NCBI GenBank assembly: GCA_903813345.2
Contig: CAIIXF020000009.1
Location: 27,750,740-27,814,739, forward strand
Origin: Owenia fusiformis
Lineage: Eukaryota; Annelida; Polychaeta; Sabellida; Oweniidae
Direction of reading: 5' to 3'
Length of the DNA stretch: 64,000 nucleotides
The notes beneath the pieces are model-generated. The model was given only the letters and a program-made list of their open reading frames with translations. It was not told the origin of the DNA and made no database searches. This document shows, one piece after another, positions 59,471-64,000 of this stretch. A program made the translations under genes and the position numbers. How positions within the stretch are numbered: the first letter of the stretch is position 1; each line of letters opens with the position of its first letter.

Positions 59471-60255
59471 CTAAAAATAAAAAGGCATACACTTGCATCA
59501 AGCCCTTTTTAGCTCTCATATATCTATACTAGGTGGGGAAATAGATGGAAAAAGAAGGAAAAGGGGATCTGATATAATACTAATTGAAGCAATAAGCTAC
59601 AATGTTTTAGTTCAACCATCTCTAATTTAATCACTGTGAGGACAATCCCATATTTGAGGAACACTTAGGGTATAGAGAGCATATCCATAAAGCTGAAGTC
59701 ATTTGGTCATCATTATAAAAAGTTAGAGTTACTTAATGGCTATATAAATAACGTGCAAGCTCTAAAAGATTCCCTCTAATTATGAGCCAAGTAGACAATG
59801 GTGGATGACTAATAGCAGTAACTAGAAGCAAGAAGAAAGTCTAAATAATGGAGTTGTCAATCCTACCCAGCAAATATTATCAAATCCCTCCTCTTTTTTG
59901 ATCATGTTATGCTCTGTCATGGATCCATCAACTATATTATGTCAATAGTGTGATAAAAGTGGGCAAGTAGACTCCCTTCACACATGAAGCATAATATCTT
60001 GAATGTTGAAATATTATGTAGAAATCCTCCAAAAAGTATTTATAAAGAAAAAACTTATATTTGTGACAAAAAAATGCTCATTTTGAATTTGGAGGTCATT
60101 TAAAAATTTCTCTTTTGAACAGAAATTGTAAACCAACAAGCAGTATAGTACTATTTCAAATACAACCAAAGCTGTTAAAGCTGCATTTCAACATTTGACA
60201 AGACTCATTATTGGTATAAAACGAGAGCTCAATTTAGTATTAAGTAAGCACTGAT

Positions 60256-60429
60256 CAGGGGTTTCACTAGAATTTCTCATAATTTCAACAGGCTAAACAA
60301 ATGAAAACAGCAGGTGAAATGAATGGAAATCATAAATTTAACATGTTGAAAAGTTCCTGAAAACAACAAGCGATTTTGTGAAAACAACTGGTGAAAATTG
60401 CCTGTTGCCTTCTGCAAATGTAACTCCTG
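60256..60429. mobile_element. Decayed hAT-like MITE with CAGGGGTTTCACTAG end
   Basis: The left end CAGGGGTTTCACTAGAATTT resembles the ends at 30377 and 46977. The right end, inverted, reads CAGGAGTTACAT and is diverged. About 174 bp in a receptor intron. Confidence 0.45.
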
Positions 60430-61748
60430 ACCGGTCCTTTCTAATAAACATTTTAGAGCATAACTTGGGTAATTTGCCTTGTGGCTTCATTGTAAGTTAT
60501 AGATTATTAGTTATATATATTTAGGCATGTGCCTAGAAAGAAGCATATAGTGTTAATGAATATAATGAAGAACCTGACAACACCGCCGGCAGATGAGGCA
60601 GGCGCCTTCACCATTATTAGCATGGACAATGAAATGAACCAGATGGGACTTATCAAACTGAAATGTAAATGCTATGCAATGTGTTTGTTTTGGAGTGTTA
60701 GGATTACGAACATTCCAAAGAACAGGTGTCCCAAATTTCATGGAAAATGAGTAAAAATTAGTGACATTAGGAAAGGAAGTTCCTGACTAAATTTCCATTG
60801 GAGTACTATACATGAGATTGCATTTTTGCTGGTACATCTCTATGATAAGAAAAAGTATGTGAAATAAAAATAAAACAAGGATCTGCGATATTCATTTTTG
60901 TCAGTCGTTTAAACATGTTGAAAATCCATATTTCCATAAATGCAGTATAAGACTATAAGCACAGTTAAATGATATAGAATGATAAATGAATGGTTTAATT
61001 TTATTATAAGCATGCATGCAGTATACAATCGTGCTGCAACAGTTTGATCTGATTGAGCCAATGAGTTATAATTCAATCAAAAAAATACATGTTCAACAAT
61101 AAATACAATAAATATTCATCACTTAACATTTAGACAACAAGCTGGCAATTACTCTTATCGTTGCTTGTAATTTGTGATATACACTCTACTTTACCTTGCA
61201 TTGGGTGTTCATGAGCAACCCTTTTGGCTTATTAGTAATGATTATGTTATTTGTTTTTATTTCTCTGTTCCTTATTAATGGTTTATCAGATGACATTAGA
61301 TGTTAATAAGGTACTTTCAAAAATATACTAAACGATACAATTGGACAGAGTATCTTATGCATTTCTAAGGGTTAGGTATAGTGGAGTGTAAATGGAATCA
61401 GCCCCAGATATCCAGGTGTTCCATAAGTATATGAGGCCCAGGTGATTAATATATCTTTGTTAGCAAATGATACCTTTTTATATACAAAAAATGCAAAGTA
61501 GTGGTTTTGTCCATGATTCATCACAGGGGATCAGCTTTGGTCCTGTCATTTTGTATGCAAATTATGAGTATTACAATAAAAAAACAATAAAAAAAGAAAA
61601 AGGAACAATATAGTGGTCCCACATGTGTGGCTATTTGTTTCTACTATATTGAGTGTTTTTTACATGACTTAATTCCATTAGTTAACAAAATACATAACAA
61701 AATACATTTGCATGGCTAATGCATGTTCTCATCATAACAATACCTAAC

Positions 61749-61870
61749 AAGGCAATGCGTTAACATAAAAAATGTCACCATCTGCCAAATGCCAAACAGA
61801 GAATGCCAAACACCATCCACAAGAAGTTGAAGATTATGGCAATATGTCATCGCTACTTGGGTTGAAATAA
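61749..61870 (+). repeat. TGTCACCAC dispersed repeat abutting a receptor splice donor
   Basis: AAGGCAATGCGTTAAC, AATGTCACCATCTGCC, CCATCCACAAGAAGTTG, ATGTCATCGCTACTTGG and GAAATAAA. Its right end lies about 15 bp from the end of the LBD exon, so it forms the first part of the intron in the gene's direction. Confidence 0.6.
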
Positions 61871-61884
61871 AAATTTAGTGATAC

Positions 61885-62073
61885 CTCGAAACAGCCTCCT
61901 TTGATCAAATTAATCTGGTCTTCCGTGTGAAGTTCCACAAAACCAGGCACCTTTTTGGCAAAGCTGACAACCTGTTTAATGACATCATTTAGTCGAACTT
62001 GGAATCCTTTCCACATTTTCTCACCCATTTGCGGATCTGGCATCGTTAAAGGCATCCCAGCAGCAGTGGGAAT
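61885..62073 (-). CDS. NR1-type nuclear receptor: LBD exon with helix 3-5 signature
   Basis: A 189-bp exon (63 codons, phase 0 at both ends) with acceptor TTTTTCCAG and donor GTATCAC. It carries the nuclear receptor LBD signature FAKKVPGFVELHTEDQINLI, preceded by MWKGFQVRLNDVIKQVV (helix 3) and followed by KGGCFE. The DQ pair and the Lys of helix 3 that take part in coactivator docking are present. The Cys upstream of helix 3 that ligates haem in Rev-erb/E75 receptors has no counterpart here: the segment before MW reads AAGMPLTMPDPQMGEK. Haem sensing as in those receptors is therefore not supported. The donor lies about 10 bp from a dispersed repeat that forms the beginning of the next intron. 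Confidence 0.95.
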
Positions 62074-62349
62074 CTGGAAAAACAAAATTACAGAATGAAA
62101 CAAGACTTTCTGAAACAGCTAAACTCTACTGTCACATTTAATCATGTGAAGGTGATTGAGTCAAGCCCAAATTGATTCAATGGTTTCAACCAAAAACAGG
62201 TCCTCAGAAAATGTTCATGGAAATCCTAGTCATTTCAATTTCTACTAAAATATAACAAATAATTTGCCCCCCCCTGATGTCACATTGTGTTACCATAGTA
62301 ACCATATCAACCAATCAAATATTTACATCTTTAATCTTGAGGTAGTAAG

Positions 62350-62785
62350 TAAATAATCCGTGTTCACGATAACCATTTAAATTTTTGAATTCCAGGGACA
62401 AAAATCAGTTGAAAATTTGAGTCCCCTCTAATTTTTGCACCTCACATTTTATATTATTTTGAGACTTTGTTAATTTATGCATTAATTAAAGTCTGATGTT
62501 TGGACGCAACAAAGCAATCTACTTATATCTCAGCATAATTCAGAACACATCCGAGCCAATTAAAATCCATGTTTCAGACCTGAATCTCTGCAAATCTTCT
62601 CTGGTAGCCAATCTAAAAATGACTGATATAAATCATGTTTCATTGCTACCATGTTGCAGTAAAAGTTACCTCGACGCAGTCTACAATGTTTGTGTCCCAA
62701 GGACGTAATTTTTGATTTTTTGTCCAACCTTCTGAAATTTCCATAAATATAAGAAAACTTTGTGTTAACCCGAACACTGAACATG
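62350..62785. mobile_element. Shorter relative of the 31.98-kb transposon relic, in a receptor intron
   Basis: Shares TTTGAGTCCCCTCTAATTTT, CAATTAAAATCCATGTTTCA, TTGCAGTAAAAGTTA and GTCCAACCTTCTGAAATTTC with 31979-32833. It ends GAACACTG (inverted CAGTGTTC). About half the length, so internally deleted. Confidence 0.65.
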
Positions 62786-62937
62786 TTTGGGGAATATCTC
62801 TACCCCGGGATCTCTACCAAGTTTCAAGAAATCTGGTTCAGTAGGATTGTAATGACGGCAACATCTTACTTCTGGACCACCATTTATAATATAACCATAC
62901 TGAAATTAGCAGGAGCATGAGAGAGAAAAATACTTAC

Positions 62938-64000
62938 CATAATTTTGTTTCCATCATCATTTTCTGATATTGCATCACAAACAACCTTGTTTATCATGGC
63001 ATCTATTGGAGAAGTCCCCATTTGACGCTTCTTTAAAGCTTCCCTCATCGCAGAAACCTTATCAAAGGTATAAGGAAAAACTTCCGTAAAAGCATTAGTA
63101 ATTTTTTCAGTCAACATTTGGTGAATGTTTTTTTCCTCCTCAGACATTTGGTTTACAAAATCAGTTTCAATCGATGACGATGAAGATAAATTTGAAGCTC
63201 TTGAGGAAGAAACATCAAATAGCGATCCAATATTGTCTGAACAATCAGCTGAACCTGTCTGATTTTCATTATTCAATCTTGGATGAATAACGTTACTATT
63301 TCTAACATCATGGTCATCAATATTCATACTCATTGGGGATCCAGGACTATTTGGGGATTGAGGAGGGTAAGGCCTCTTTTTTACGGGATTACGCACATGA
63401 AAATTATCATCCATTCTATTGCCTAAGTTGTTAGGTGAAGGCACATGTTGCTCTGAGGCTGGGGTTGGGGTCCTTGAATGGGCTGGGGGAGAGTGAGGGT
63501 ATACTTGAGCAAGGTTATCGAGATGTTTAGATGTATGAGGCATTGTGCGTACACCAACCATGCCTCCAGTGTCCATCTTTGTTTGTATGGAGGAGATTTG
63601 AGCAAATGAGTTGCGCATATTTTGAGGGTATTCTTCTTTATGCGACTGTTGGAATGATCCTTGTGCTCTGGGTGTATAACCTTGGGGTATATCCATATGC
63701 GGATGAGATTCTTGATTGGAATTCTGTAATTGTTTCATCTGTTGCCGTTGCTGCTCTTGCATGTGGTACAACATCTGTAACACCTGTGGAGGGGTCTGCG
63801 CCGCGATATGCGGTGGTATCCCAGTCACTCCAGGCAAGTTATTTAAACTACCAGGCTTCGCTGCAGCCCTAGCTAAAGCCTTTGTGGTAACAATCTCATC
63901 GTAATTCATATCCCCTTGACCCAAGCGGTCGTTCAAAGACCCCATTTCACTTCCTCCCATCTGCTGACCAACTGCTTTAAGAAGTGAGGGGAAATCTCCA
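62938..64000 (-). CDS. NR1-type nuclear receptor: hinge and start of ligand-binding domain (5' end outside window)
   Basis: One open frame runs from the window edge to the donor GTAAGT after codon ATG (62938), leaving in phase 0. The DNA-binding domain must lie beyond 64000. The visible part is a long hinge of about 270 residues: a Gln-rich stretch (LYHMQEQQRQQMKQLQ), many Ser-Pro and Thr-Pro sites (for example HSRTPTPASEQHVPSP), a basic patch PVKKRPYPP that could serve nuclear import, and a Ser-rich segment. It then enters a predicted helical region (KITNAFTEVFPYTFDKVSAM) that resembles helix 1 of NR1 ligand-binding domains. The function inferred is a ligand- or cofactor-controlled transcription factor. 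The following exons match E75/Rev-erb, PPAR and the lophotrochozoan NR1P-like receptors about equally well by eye, so I give no symbol. Confidence 0.9.

Larger units (their letters stand above)
59471..61884 (-). other. Receptor intron between the two central LBD exons
   Basis: 2.4 kb, with one hAT-like fragment (60256-60429) and a TGTCACCAC repeat (61749-61870) that abuts the exon donor. The short open frames at 60529-60750 match no family I recognise. Confidence 0.6.

Noticed and set aside
60529-60750. Overlapping frames on both strands with a CLICRRC stretch
   Set aside because: No known family or exon context. Probably chance or an unrecognisable relic.

Overview
The window is AT-rich animal nuclear DNA. 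It has spliced genes with GT-AG introns, very long introns, many transposon relics and no prokaryotic gene organisation. The receptor ligand-binding domain and the mix of DNA-transposon relics, tRNA-like SINE pieces and (ACGG)n repeats suggest a marine invertebrate. A lophotrochozoan such as a mollusc is my best guess, but it is not proven.

Two genes are supported, both read on the minus strand. (1) The 5' part of a J-domain (DnaJ/Hsp40-type) co-chaperone gene starts at 33887 and runs leftwards off the window. Four short exons (33824-33887, 9198-9265, 5028-5088, 842-873) join in frame into a J-domain with an intact HPD motif. The first intron is about 24.6 kb. (2) The 3' part of an NR1-type nuclear receptor enters at the right edge. 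A hinge plus start-of-LBD exon (62938 to beyond 64000) is followed by LBD exons at 61885-62073 and 59251-59470. After these come two alternative terminal exons, 48602-48858 and 45177-45460. Both can be joined to the same donor in the same phase, and each encodes its own helix 8-12 end with an AF-2-like motif and its own stop codon. The DNA-binding domain lies outside the window.

Layout: 1-33.8 kb is the J-protein gene, almost all intron. About 33.9-34.3 kb is its presumed promoter. 34.3-44.8 kb is intergenic DNA full of transposon relics. 45.2-64 kb is the receptor gene with introns of up to 13.8 kb.

The rest is mostly repeats, many with clear boundaries. They include a Mutator-like MITE family with exact 9-bp target duplications (three copies), hAT-like elements with 8-bp duplications, and mariner-like MITEs at TA. 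There are also fold-back families, nested composite elements that carry (ACGG)n near one end, LINE/reverse-transcriptase relics, a tandemly duplicated tRNA-like unit, and several minisatellites, one of 62-bp units next to the proximal alternative receptor exon. No functional interaction between the two genes can be read from the sequence. The only hint is a perfect AGGTCA-type palindrome upstream of the J-protein start.
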